Positions 9,933 through 17,803 of a stretch of DNA of 64,000 nucleotides are shown piece after piece. A program made the position numbers and the translations under genes. The stretch is from positions 4,153,501-4,217,500 of the forward strand of contig NZ_CP016162.1 in assembly GCF_001941865.1 (NCBI RefSeq). The letters are read 5' to 3'. The DNA comes from Pseudomonas alcaliphila JAB1. GTDB lineage: Bacteria > Pseudomonadota > Gammaproteobacteria > Pseudomonadales > Pseudomonadaceae. Position 1 is the first letter of the stretch. Every line of letters begins with the position of its first letter. The notes below the pieces were generated by a model. The model saw only the letters and a program-made list of their open reading frames with translations. It ran no database searches and was not told the DNA's origin.

Positions 9933-12900
9933 TTAGCCCACCCAATCATCACCCGCCCCAGAATCTCCAAACCGCTCGTGGTATAACTGCGAACCGAGCG
10001 CCATTACCTCCAAATCATTCTTCCCGACATCCGCAGCGGATCTGACTACTAGCTTTCTCTTCAGGATCGCCGTCTCAAAAAGAAGCTCTGGCTGCCCAGA
10101 ATTGAGCACGGCTGGAAGAAGAAGATAGGCGCCCGCCCGCTGGTAAGCGGCCAAGAATCGCAGCAAATTGGCGTCGCTGGAAGCTTCCATAGTCTGCATA
10201 CGCGAAACCACCATATGTGCCTTCCGATCCAACGGTTCCTCCGCCTCAGGAGGGGTCGACGTAATGAGGAGCCGGTAATGAGCTGGATATTCCCGAGAGA
10301 TGCCCTGCACTACCGCTACATAGATTTCATCATTACGATCGACACTACCCAGGCGCTCACGCCAGCGTGCAAAGATTTTTCTGGCAGCTCCCGCGTCTGT
10401 GAACATCAGCGCCAAAGCTGGCGGGGCATTAGGAGCCAAGTCAGCAACGACAACACCTCGCCAGCCAGCCTGATTCCAAAGATGGACATCAATGACCGAC
10501 CGCACACCTAGTTGACGATGATCACTCACCGAGCCGGGCGACATCAGGATGCCCTCACCTTCCCCGACGACTTCATCACTATGCCCCCTTAGGGGAGCAC
10601 GCTTGATTACAGGCCTTGTGGGCTCAAGAGCAAACTCTGAATTGGCCATATCAGACCACGCAGTGATAGTGGAAAAGGACTGGCTGAATAGACGCTGCCG
10701 GCTGTTGCCGACCGCAACGATCATGGCAATCCGATCCAGCACTGCTTCGCTCTTGAACAACTGATCAAGGGTGGTCTCTAAATCAGGAACATGGCAAGTC
10801 GCGGCAAAGATGGTGACCGCCAGATGGATCAACGTCTGCTGAATTTCTTGCGTTCTCGCGTACGAGCTCACCGCCAGCCCGGTAGGCCATGCCACCGAAG
10901 CAGTCATGTCCTCATCATTTACACAGAATGCGGGCTCCGCATTCTGGCCAACCTCCTGAACGTTAACTTTGAAACACTCGGTGTGAGCTGCAACTCTGAG
11001 CTGGAGAGCGGTGGCAAAAAGAGCCTCAATAATGCCTAAGATGGCCTCTGCCAGAGGAATCGATGTCTCAGTGCATGGATGTTGAATCGAAACCAGCATG
11101 CCCTGCACCCGTGAGACGAGATACTGCGATCCCCCCTCATTGAAAATCATCGGGTAATCCGAGTTGCTTCCAGCCGGCTGACTGGCAATCTGGGAGAAAA
11201 GCTCAGCAACCTGCTCGGGTGTCTCCTGTTCAGGAATGGTTCCTTCCTCTCGCAGCTTCGTCTCGTGGCCAAGAACATAGAGCAGAGCATTTCGACTATG
11301 TATCAAACCCAACCGCTCCAGCACTTCTGGTAGTTGAGTAATTCGCCGAAGACTATTCTCATCTAAGTTTACGAGTTGGCAGGTTAGAATCAGATCCAAC
11401 TCCCCCAAGCGTTTCTGGACTCGACCCTGAGACTCATCATCGAGCGGTAGCCCATTTGCGCAACCTTGCACCAGTCGGACGGCCTCCAGTAGATCGGGTA
11501 GATGGCGTAGTTCGACAGTTATCCAGACGAGGATCATTAATGTCGGAACAATCGACGCGGGAAGATCATGGTCTTCTTCAGCAGCAATAAACATCGATGC
11601 AAGCGAAAAGATGCAACTGGCGCGTGCTGCCCATAGAAGCCCCGCACTGCGATATGCCAAGGCGAGAAGCTGTGATGCTTCAATCATGGCCTCGGAGTAC
11701 TCTTTCTTTGTCAATTGTCGGACTGCCTTACCTAGCAGCCTTATCATCTCGAAATTATCCTTAAAATCGAGCTGCCTTGCCCGCTTCAAAAGCACCAGAG
11801 CCCCCTGCCCCTCGCCCGTACGCTCTGTCACGAACAAGGCCATTTCATCTACCAGCGCAGCATAGCCTGGGTCATTGCCTGCGACATTGCCGAAAACCTC
11901 GATCAAGTTCGTTAACCGCTCCGCGGAAAACTCGCCTAGACCTCGCGCTTGTCGGAGTAAATCTGAGAACTGCGGCCAGAGCTCAGCTAATAGTTGCTGG
12001 TCATCAGCCAATGCGGCTCGATTGACGTCGAGGACAAGTATTGATGTCCTTGCTTCCAAAGCGTGATTCGGTCGCTCTAGCTCCGCCGCCATCAAGGTCA
12101 ATCTTTCGCGTAGACGACGAACACGCTCATCGAGCTGAGCCTCCTCAGCTGTCAGGTGTTGATGAATTACTGAGTTGAAAAGCAACTGAGCCAAATTGCA
12201 AAGCAGCTCAAGGTTCTTGGCATGGTCGGTATCCAGAACCAACTGCTCGAATGCCTCGTACCCCTCATTTGTCAAAGCTATGTCATCGAACCACCAAAAG
12301 GCAGTCCAAAGCTTTTCGTAGTGAGCCTCAAGCTTCTGACGGTGACTGCCGTAGCGTGCAGCCAACCGGATGGCTCTTTCGAACCGACCATCTGTTTCGG
12401 TCCGAGGCCGCTCCAGGTTACGTGACAATTTGGCAGCTACGAGCGCTTCTGTCGCTCGTTGCATCTCCATTCCCTCGAACTCATCGGGACGTGCGAGCGC
12501 CTGCTCAAGGTCTTCTAATTGTTGGTTACGCGAGTAGTCGGACGGCCCCAGGCGGCGACTATCGGCTACCTCCTCCCCGACATGCAGATAATGGTAAGCC
12601 AAGTCGCTATGGCCATGATCAATAACCTTATCAACGATCCAGGTACGATCTAGGATCGTGACGACTACTCCGTACAGCTTTGAGAGTTCATCCTCCAATT
12701 GTGCACGCTTCTTGGCAGGCGCAAATTGGGCTGTAACGCAGATAATTTTCTTGTATCCGCGCTGAGTTGCAATGATTCCAGCGATATCATTACGTATCTT
12801 TTCCGCCCACTTCTTTTTCGAGCTGAACGCGAAAGCCCAGCGCTCCTGGCTAGCCGCAATATCGCCAATGTAGGTATGTTCGGCAATTTCCTCGGTAACA

Positions 12901-13172
12901 GGATAAGTCTCTGCATCCGCTTTACTATCACCTCCCCCTTCAGGCCCCGTGGATGGTTTGAGATTGGGGCAGATCATCCGCTCACACAATTTTCGACAGA
13001 AAATCTCGAAGTCATGCATCTCATTGCGTGAGGTGATGCTTTCCAAGCAGTACTCAAGCATCTTGGCGTCCAGCAGATAGGACACCCGATCAGCACTATC
13101 GGAGTAAAACTCCGGACGCAGTTTCCGCATAAAATGCGAAGGTGATAATCTTGAATCCTGCTCCCTAGCCAT
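9933..13172 (-). CDS. Large protein: N-terminal PD-(D/E)xK-type nuclease domain plus long helical-repeat scaffold (1,079 residues)
   Basis: The ATG at 13172 was preferred to the GTG at 13178 because AGGGGTGG lies at the right distance. Residues about 55-185 look like a restriction-endonuclease-fold domain: a helix with Glu, then TGPEGGGDSKADAET with acidic residues, then WAFAFSSKKKW supplying the lysine, then a hydrophobic strand (KKIICVTAQF) and ILDRTWIVDKV. The remaining 890 residues are almost wholly helical, with repeats resembling TPR/HEAT arrays, and end in a mixed domain (GWRGVVVADLAPNAPPAL). No Walker A motif is visible, so it is not an obvious STAND ATPase. It sits between a PIN-like gene (27 bases upstream) and the 591-residue gene. 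Likely an effector fused to a sensor or scaffold; its target is unknown. Confidence 0.65.
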   Translation of the reverse strand: MAREQDSRLSPSHFMRKLRPEFYSDSADRVSYLLDAKMLEYCLESITSRNEMHDFEIFCRKLCERMICPNLKPSTGPEGGGDSKADAETYPVTEEIAEHTYIGDIAASQERWAFAFSSKKKWAEKIRNDIAGIIATQRGYKKIICVTAQFAPAKKRAQLEDELSKLYGVVVTILDRTWIVDKVIDHGHSDLAYHYLHVGEEVADSRRLGPSDYSRNQQLEDLEQALARPDEFEGMEMQRATEALVAAKLSRNLERPRTETDGRFERAIRLAARYGSHRQKLEAHYEKLWTAFWWFDDIALTNEGYEAFEQLVLDTDHAKNLELLCNLAQLLFNSVIHQHLTAEEAQLDERVRRLRERLTLMAAELERPNHALEARTSILVLDVNRAALADDQQLLAELWPQFSDLLRQARGLGEFSAERLTNLIEVFGNVAGNDPGYAALVDEMALFVTERTGEGQGALVLLKRARQLDFKDNFEMIRLLGKAVRQLTKKEYSEAMIEASQLLALAYRSAGLLWAARASCIFSLASMFIAAEEDHDLPASIVPTLMILVWITVELRHLPDLLEAVRLVQGCANGLPLDDESQGRVQKRLGELDLILTCQLVNLDENSLRRITQLPEVLERLGLIHSRNALLYVLGHETKLREEGTIPEQETPEQVAELFSQIASQPAGSNSDYPMIFNEGGSQYLVSRVQGMLVSIQHPCTETSIPLAEAILGIIEALFATALQLRVAAHTECFKVNVQEVGQNAEPAFCVNDEDMTASVAWPTGLAVSSYARTQEIQQTLIHLAVTIFAATCHVPDLETTLDQLFKSEAVLDRIAMIVAVGNSRQRLFSQSFSTITAWSDMANSEFALEPTRPVIKRAPLRGHSDEVVGEGEGILMSPGSVSDHRQLGVRSVIDVHLWNQAGWRGVVVADLAPNAPPALALMFTDAGAARKIFARWRERLGSVDRNDEIYVAVVQGISREYPAHYRLLITSTPPEAEEPLDRKAHMVVSRMQTMEASSDANLLRFLAAYQRAGAYLLLPAVLNSGQPELLFETAILKRKLVVRSAADVGKNDLEVMALGSQLYHERFGDSGAGDDWVG

Positions 13173-13199
13173 TGCCACCCCTAACTATCAAAATTTATA

Positions 13200-14255
13200 T
13201 CATTCAAACTGAAACCGAATTTCCTCGATAACAGCATGAGCGGCCTCAACAAAGACACCCATGTTTATCTCGCGAGATTGATGATAGTGCGCACGCCGAA
13301 TACTTCTCACCCCAAAATCCATTTCCGCCTGCTGCCAGTAGCCATCCTTTGAGTGCTCCATCCCCACGGAACCCACGGCATACTTTCCAGCTTCACCATC
13401 AATATTCACATGATGAAAAACATTACTAAAGTCAACCAATTTCTTGTCTTTTGTAGCCACCCACGAGTCTTGCTTCACCCCATCCAAGCCGTACTCATCC
13501 ATATGGTTAGCCGCCTGAAGAAGCAATAAATCACTTGCCCCATTAAAAGCGATTGCTAACACCTCTGAAGGGTTGCGAGGGGACTTATTATCACTAGTTT
13601 TCAAAAAATTACTTCTAATCTTCTTTCTGATATCAATAATTTCCCTGCAGTCCGCTGGAGGCTCAGCAAAACAGTACTTTGCAATCTCAATCTCTGCAGC
13701 ACTTAAGATATCGACCTTAGCTTCCAAGCAATCCAAATATTCCTTGAATTTATCTATGGGCTTGCCATTAACTTTCTTATCAACCAAATTCAAATATGCA
13801 ATACATGTGAACGGCACAGCCATAACCGCTTGAGATTCAGGGGAAAGATCCTCAAACCCATAACTATCACCAGCCGCGTTGAAAATAGTTCGCGTGCTAT
13901 TAGGGGTATCAATAAATCCAGGCAAATGCTCAGACAGAAAGGCCTCATAGTACTCTCTCGACCTATTAGCTGCCTCAGGTGGCATTTCCTTTAGCGCCAA
14001 CCCTGGAGAAATGCAAATACTCTTGGGCGGACACCTCTGCAATAAACTAATCAGATTGTGCAACCCTTGAGCCTTTACAGACGACCATTTATTCCCATTT
14101 TTCACCACCTTCTCCATGCTTATAAGGATATTTGTATCCAAAGACAATGAAGTTTCTATTCCTCTTGCATGATTTCGCGCCACCACAACAGGGTCTAGCT
14201 TAGACTCGCCGCCTAAAGATCTACTTGGCTTAATAAACAGAGTTCTTTTTTCCAT
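13200..14255 (-). CDS. PIN-like nuclease domain protein, first gene of the three-gene operon
   Basis: In this 351-residue protein, SLSLDTNILISMEKV near residue 40 has the leading aspartate of PIN domains. SPGLALKEMPPE near 90 could supply the glutamate, and SDLLLLQAANHMDEYGLDG with SWVATKDKKLVDF near 260-280 gives the later acidic residues typical of the fold. PIN proteins are metal-dependent ribonucleases found in toxins and RNA processing. The gene is strikingly AT-rich compared with its downstream partners and the host, so it may have joined the operon separately. The ribosome site is weak (TAGGGT). A LexA-type palindrome lies 134 bases upstream. No antitoxin-sized gene is adjacent. The PIN call is by motif and order, not by search. 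Confidence 0.6.
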   Translation of the reverse strand: MEKRTLFIKPSRSLGGESKLDPVVVARNHARGIETSLSLDTNILISMEKVVKNGNKWSSVKAQGLHNLISLLQRCPPKSICISPGLALKEMPPEAANRSREYYEAFLSEHLPGFIDTPNSTRTIFNAAGDSYGFEDLSPESQAVMAVPFTCIAYLNLVDKKVNGKPIDKFKEYLDCLEAKVDILSAAEIEIAKYCFAEPPADCREIIDIRKKIRSNFLKTSDNKSPRNPSEVLAIAFNGASDLLLLQAANHMDEYGLDGVKQDSWVATKDKKLVDFSNVFHHVNIDGEAGKYAVGSVGMEHSKDGYWQQAEMDFGVRSIRRAHYHQSREINMGVFVEAAHAVIEEIRFQFE

Positions 14256-14759
14256 ATACCCTACTTAAATTCTGAACTTAGACGGTGGCGGAGATTGAAG
14301 GTACTACGGCAGTGAAGACAGGCATCAAGCCTTACCCCCAAAGGAGGGCCCCCACATGCCGCATGGACAGCACGTCCGCCAATCGATACTGTATATATAT
14401 ACAGAAAAAAGCAACCCCCTCCTTTCAGCCATTACCTAAGCCCTCACGCCCATGCTCCGCATGCCGGGAGCCAAGACCAGCGCTTTGGTTAGCAAATCAA
14501 CGGTGTGGCCATAATGGTAACGAACGATAGCCTGCTTGATGTTACGCATGACCAGATCAATCACTATGCACTACGCACGAGTACGAGACTTGAATTAGCA
14601 GAGAGCATGCTCGTATGATCGATACAGGCTGGATCGAAGCCTGCTGCCCACCTTGGCAAACCCGAATGGGACGATTCTCTTCTTACTTAATGCGTTTGGG
14701 ATTCCCTGTGCGGATCTCGGCAGTGGGCACCGGCACTCCGCGAACAGAGGAGCCTCTAC
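14256..14759. other. Divergent 504-base intergenic region with SOS-type operator
   Basis: It separates the three-gene operon (minus strand) from the gene at 14760 (plus strand). It holds a LexA-like palindrome at 14389-14404, and a short palindrome GAGCATGCTC near 14604. Only short open frames occur, none with a good ribosome site or recognisable product. It probably holds divergent promoters. Confidence 0.5.
14389..14404. promoter_or_regulatory. Perfect LexA-type SOS box
   Basis: CTGTATATATATACAG is a 16-base perfect palindrome matching the gamma-proteobacterial LexA consensus CTG-N10-CAG with the alternating TA centre. The nearest genes are the PIN-like gene (134 bases away, minus strand) and the 196-residue gene (355 bases away, plus strand). 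It could make element gene expression respond to DNA damage. Confidence 0.7.
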
Positions 14760-15350
14760 ATGCAACGCATTTACTTGATCCCGCAAGAAGCCATCTCTCG
14801 CCTTAAGCAACGTGCTCGTCGCATAAAGCGAGAAAGGGATATCCCGCATCACGAAGCCCTTGAGATCACGGCCAAGGCCGCTGGCTTTGATAACTGGCAT
14901 CAAGTCGCAGAAGCTGCGGAGCAATGCAAGCCGATTGAGGATGCATACCGCCGAGGATTTCTGCTGGCTTTCGACCCATCAGAAGTGCCTGACACAGAGG
15001 ATGAGGACTCCCCTCTCAAGTGGGAGCCTTATGCTTTCAACCTTCTGCAAGATCGACTGTTTGAAAACTATGCCAGTCAACCTGACGAAGAAGATCCTGA
15101 CGAAAGGCCGATTTCGGAGACGCTAGATCCGAGTGACCTCAAGGAGTACTTCAGCGATGACTGGGGCAGCATGTACTTCTTCCGACTGAAGCGCTCCGAC
15201 CAAGTTGCCACAGCCGAGCAACTCTTGTCCCTAGTGGGCAAGCACTCGTTTTGGCCTCCACGCTTTGTCTTCTTCAAGGGAAAACTGGTGGATACATATG
15301 GGCAACCGGCTTTGAACGATGATGGAGAGGTGGTGGGCATTCGTTTCTAA
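14760..15350 (+). CDS. Hypothetical protein, 196 residues, accessory-element type
   Basis: The start at 14760 is supported by GAGGAG eight bases upstream. Residues 1-55 are basic and helical (AISRLKQRARRIKRERDI), then ALEITAKAAGFDNWHQVAEAA. This resembles a short N-terminal motif seen in proteins of plasmids and integrative elements, but I cannot name the family. The middle is very acidic (EVPDTEDEDS, DEEDPDERP) and the C-terminus is mixed alpha/beta with aromatic clusters (KHSFWPPRFVFFKGK). There is no signal peptide or membrane segment. It converges on the exonuclease gene across a nested hairpin. Function unknown; it could be cargo or an element regulator. Confidence 0.55.
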   Translation: MQRIYLIPQEAISRLKQRARRIKRERDIPHHEALEITAKAAGFDNWHQVAEAAEQCKPIEDAYRRGFLLAFDPSEVPDTEDEDSPLKWEPYAFNLLQDRLFENYASQPDEEDPDERPISETLDPSDLKEYFSDDWGSMYFFRLKRSDQVATAEQLLSLVGKHSFWPPRFVFFKGKLVDTYGQPALNDDGEVVGIRF

Positions 15351-15371
15351 AGCGAACCGCCTTCAACCTAA

Positions 15372-15413
15372 CCATGTACGGTAACTCACAGACTTGTGAT
15401 GTTCCGTACATGG
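15372..15413. terminator. Nested hairpin between convergent genes
   Basis: Outer arms CCATGTACGG/CCGTACATGG (10 bp) enclose an inner TCACA-GACT-TGTGA stem. It lies between the stop of the 196-residue gene (plus strand) and the stop of the exonuclease gene (minus strand) and probably ends transcription from both. No T-run is present. Confidence 0.5.
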
Positions 15414-15420
15414 CTTATCG

Positions 15421-15873
15421 TCATGCGAGATTGGATCGCTCCACCAATTGAGCCAGCATCCGGGCATCCTGGAGAGCATGGTGGGGCGGCCCCTCCCACT
15501 CGGCGGCGACCTCGTTGTCGCCGCTGATCCTCCCCGCCTCTACTCCTTCTGGTAACCCGCCCGGGCCTGCCAGCCACACCAGCAACGGCCAATCCCAATC
15601 AGGCGCATCACTGATGATCTCCACCGGACCGAGCTCCTGGAGAAAATCCAGCAACTCTATTCGTGCCTGCTCTGTCGTGCGTCCATAGGCCACCAGGTCC
15701 AGCTGTGGCAACACAATCTCCCGGACGAAGTCTGAGCAGTCGCCCTCCTCCCAAGCATCGGTCAGCTCGACATAGAACTCCGGGCCAGCAGGTACGACCA
15801 GAGCAAGGCTGATTAGCTTGCAGGTATAGCGGTTCAGGCTGGTGAATTCGGTGTCGAGATAGGCGCGGCGCAT
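15421..15873 (-). CDS. DEDD-type 3'-5' exonuclease-like protein, coupled to the HEPN gene
   Basis: In this 150-residue protein, MRRAYLDTEFTSL has the first Asp-x-Glu pair of DEDD exonucleases, ISDAPDWDWPLL near residue 92 carries the second aspartate motif, and PHHALQDARML near the end gives the H-x4-D of the DEDDh subclass. The size and spacing resemble the small Rv2179c-like exoribonuclease group. Its ATG directly follows the TGA of the upstream HEPN gene with no spacer, so translation is very likely coupled and the products are probably made in fixed ratio. In this setting it could trim RNA ends left by the HEPN nuclease or act as its modulator. That relation is inference. Confidence 0.75.
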   Translation of the reverse strand: MRRAYLDTEFTSLNRYTCKLISLALVVPAGPEFYVELTDAWEEGDCSDFVREIVLPQLDLVAYGRTTEQARIELLDFLQELGPVEIISDAPDWDWPLLVWLAGPGGLPEGVEAGRISGDNEVAAEWEGPPHHALQDARMLAQLVERSNLA

Positions 15874-17457
15874 TCAGATTTCCTCGTCGCGCCCCCGAAC
15901 CCAGTCGTGATCGGGGACGATCAACGTTCCAATAAAGTCGGCCTCCCGCTGTGCCATACCTCGCTCATGCTGTGAGACTGCAAGCGCCAGCATCTGGATG
16001 GCCGACCTGGCAACACGTAAAGCGCGCAACACCTCCTGAGTGAACACCTCCAGACGGTGATGTTCGATTTCAGGCGCCGGTCTGCTGTGCGCTGGATCGC
16101 CGAAGTCATGCAGCACCACGAATCGGTGCGTGCCCGCGTTACGGAGATCCTTTTGAGAACGCAGGATACCTGCGCTGCTGTCATAGTCCTCAGCAAGCTC
16201 CACAAGGCCATAGAGGGCACTGGCACCCCCACGAATAGCTCTCTCAACCTTTTCAGCAAGTGGCCGCATGCCCGTCGCCTTGTCAGGGCTTCCTCGCCAT
16301 AGCTTGCCAAAGTAGACCTTATCGGGCGCTTGTCCGAATTCGAAGTAGTGGTTCGCCGTTACAGCGACCTTGTCGAGCAAATCGAGAGCCGTACGGTGCG
16401 CCAAGATAAGCGCAGACGCATCGGGGCCGTAGGTGGCGTAGTCAAGGGTGTCCGCAAATCGCCCCGTCGCTGGCCACACGCTTTCGTCGAGAGCACGCCA
16501 TGCCAGGTCACGCGCGAGGATGAAGTCGCTCTTCAGTACATTGAACATGGCGAACACGGGTGGAGGCGTCCCACCTGCGCCTGACTCACGCTCTAGAATC
16601 CCGGGGAGCATGAGCCAGTCCAGCTTACCCAGGGCGGGATCGACGAGCTCGACGACTGGTGCAAGAGTCAGACGCTCGCGTTCGACCCACCTTATGAATG
16701 GATCTGTGTGTGGCGCTCGCGGTGGCGGATCGCCAAGTTCGCTGGCGAACGCTGCGATCTGTTTCGCGGCCTGTGCACCAGCGTACTGGACGACTCGATC
16801 CTGATGCCGATGCGCAATCTTGGCCAACATGACCGCCTCGATACGCGTAAGGTCTGAACAGCCGCCTTGCTCAAAAAGCCATAGCAAATCACGGGCTGCG
16901 GAGCTCGCCGCGACTCCGTTCTCCGGGTCAACCTCTAGCGCAGCAAGCCGTGCATCATGGGCTTCACCAAGCCGATAGCTGTTGGTGAACTGATTAGCAA
17001 GGTTTGTCCATGCTTGGGTTCGCAGCGATGAATCGGCATCCAAATCCTGAGCTACTTTCCAAAAGCATCGTCGCGCTTCGGCCCGATACTCCCGAGTACG
17101 CTCCTGGTGATCTAACCAACTTGGATCACGGGGCGGATTACCTGCCGCAGCGACAAGCCCGTTTGCCAAGTTGTAGGTAATACCCGCAGTGGGGAACAAT
17201 CCGTAAAGCTCGCGAAACAACTCAAGACCTTCTTCAATCGCATCCCGTTGCCGAGTCAATGCGCCGCCATCAACCAGGATTGCCGCACGCAGGCCCATCA
17301 GGTTGAAGCGCTCAGGTGTATCAAGATCAATCTCCCGGGCTTGCCTCACCGCCTCAGCAGGATCGCTGTCCATCAAGGTGTTGAGATAAGCAGCCAGTTC
17401 GTAAAATCTGTCCAGCGTTGACCACACGGTACGGCTCCTATACCTAATGCGGCTCAA
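15874..17457 (-). CDS. LA2681-type HEPN ribonuclease-like protein with N-terminal TPR repeats
   Basis: The protein has 527 residues. Residues about 15-230 are helical pairs resembling tetratricopeptide repeats (FNLMGLRAAILVDGG, TAGITYNLANGLVAAAGN, AWTNLANQFTNSYRLGEAHDARL, LEVDPENGVA). The C-terminal half is a HEPN-like helical bundle; KDLRNAGTHRFVVLHD near 440 provides the R-x4-H catalytic signature, and HRTALDLLDKVAVTANHYF fits a preceding core helix. From memory this plan matches the LA2681 HEPN family noted in comparative studies of HEPN toxins. The stop codon touches the start codon of a DEDD exonuclease gene. It is probably an RNA-cleaving effector of a defence or stress module. The start at 17457 has no strong ribosome site, and a slightly later start is possible. 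Confidence 0.72.
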   Translation of the reverse strand: MSRIRYRSRTVWSTLDRFYELAAYLNTLMDSDPAEAVRQAREIDLDTPERFNLMGLRAAILVDGGALTRQRDAIEEGLELFRELYGLFPTAGITYNLANGLVAAAGNPPRDPSWLDHQERTREYRAEARRCFWKVAQDLDADSSLRTQAWTNLANQFTNSYRLGEAHDARLAALEVDPENGVAASSAARDLLWLFEQGGCSDLTRIEAVMLAKIAHRHQDRVVQYAGAQAAKQIAAFASELGDPPPRAPHTDPFIRWVERERLTLAPVVELVDPALGKLDWLMLPGILERESGAGGTPPPVFAMFNVLKSDFILARDLAWRALDESVWPATGRFADTLDYATYGPDASALILAHRTALDLLDKVAVTANHYFEFGQAPDKVYFGKLWRGSPDKATGMRPLAEKVERAIRGGASALYGLVELAEDYDSSAGILRSQKDLRNAGTHRFVVLHDFGDPAHSRPAPEIEHHRLEVFTQEVLRALRVARSAIQMLALAVSQHERGMAQREADFIGTLIVPDHDWVRGRDEEI

Positions 17458-17508
17458 AATAACTGCATTGCTCTCATCACGACGACCGCCCTCAGTAGAA
17501 GCAGTAAT

Positions 17509-17694
17509 CTACTTATCGATCGCCTCGACCAAACAACCAGCTATCTCCGTGAGCACATCAATGATTCGAGCCTGCTCTCGGTGGTCAAGCGGAGCAACCG
17601 CTTTTGCTACTGCTGTCGGGTAGTTTAATAAAGAGTGAAGAGCATCAAGATCGTTTTCGTTGAGATCAAGATTCAAAACAAGGCGCAGAGTCAT
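17509..17694 (-). CDS. Small hypothetical protein, 61 residues
   Basis: The ATG at 17694 has AGGAAGG at proper spacing, which decides this start over the longer frame. The sequence is helical and acidic, with no cysteine-rich or membrane motif (NENDLDALHSLLNYP, REQARIIDVLTEIAG). It lies 51 bases upstream of the HEPN gene on the same strand and may be transcribed with it, so a small partner such as an antitoxin is possible. Nothing in the sequence proves this. Confidence 0.5.
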   Translation of the reverse strand: MTLRLVLNLDLNENDLDALHSLLNYPTAVAKAVAPLDHREQARIIDVLTEIAGCLVEAIDK

Positions 17695-17742
17695 AAGCCT
17701 TCCTAAAACCGATATAGATCTTCGTTCTCTGGCCACTACAGG

Positions 17743-17803
17743 CCCCGAGGGACAGAATGGCCCTCGGGGAGCCCCCGGCAGGGCGGGTTCGGGCAGAGCC
17801 CGC
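17743..17803. other. Double hairpin at the 3' end of the second recombinase gene
   Basis: CCCCGAGGG/CCCTCGGGG (9 bp, 9-base loop) is followed by GCGGGTTC/GAGCCCGC (one mismatch, 5-base loop), ending at the recombinase stop codon. It could be a terminator for the recombinase transcript or part of a recombination site. Confidence 0.45.

Noticed and set aside
9933..13172. STAND/Avs-type ATPase
   Set aside because: Size and N-terminal nuclease would fit, but no Walker A or B motif could be found.
14285..14530. 81-codon frame spanning the SOS box
   Set aside because: No ribosome site, low-complexity product, and it covers a regulatory palindrome.
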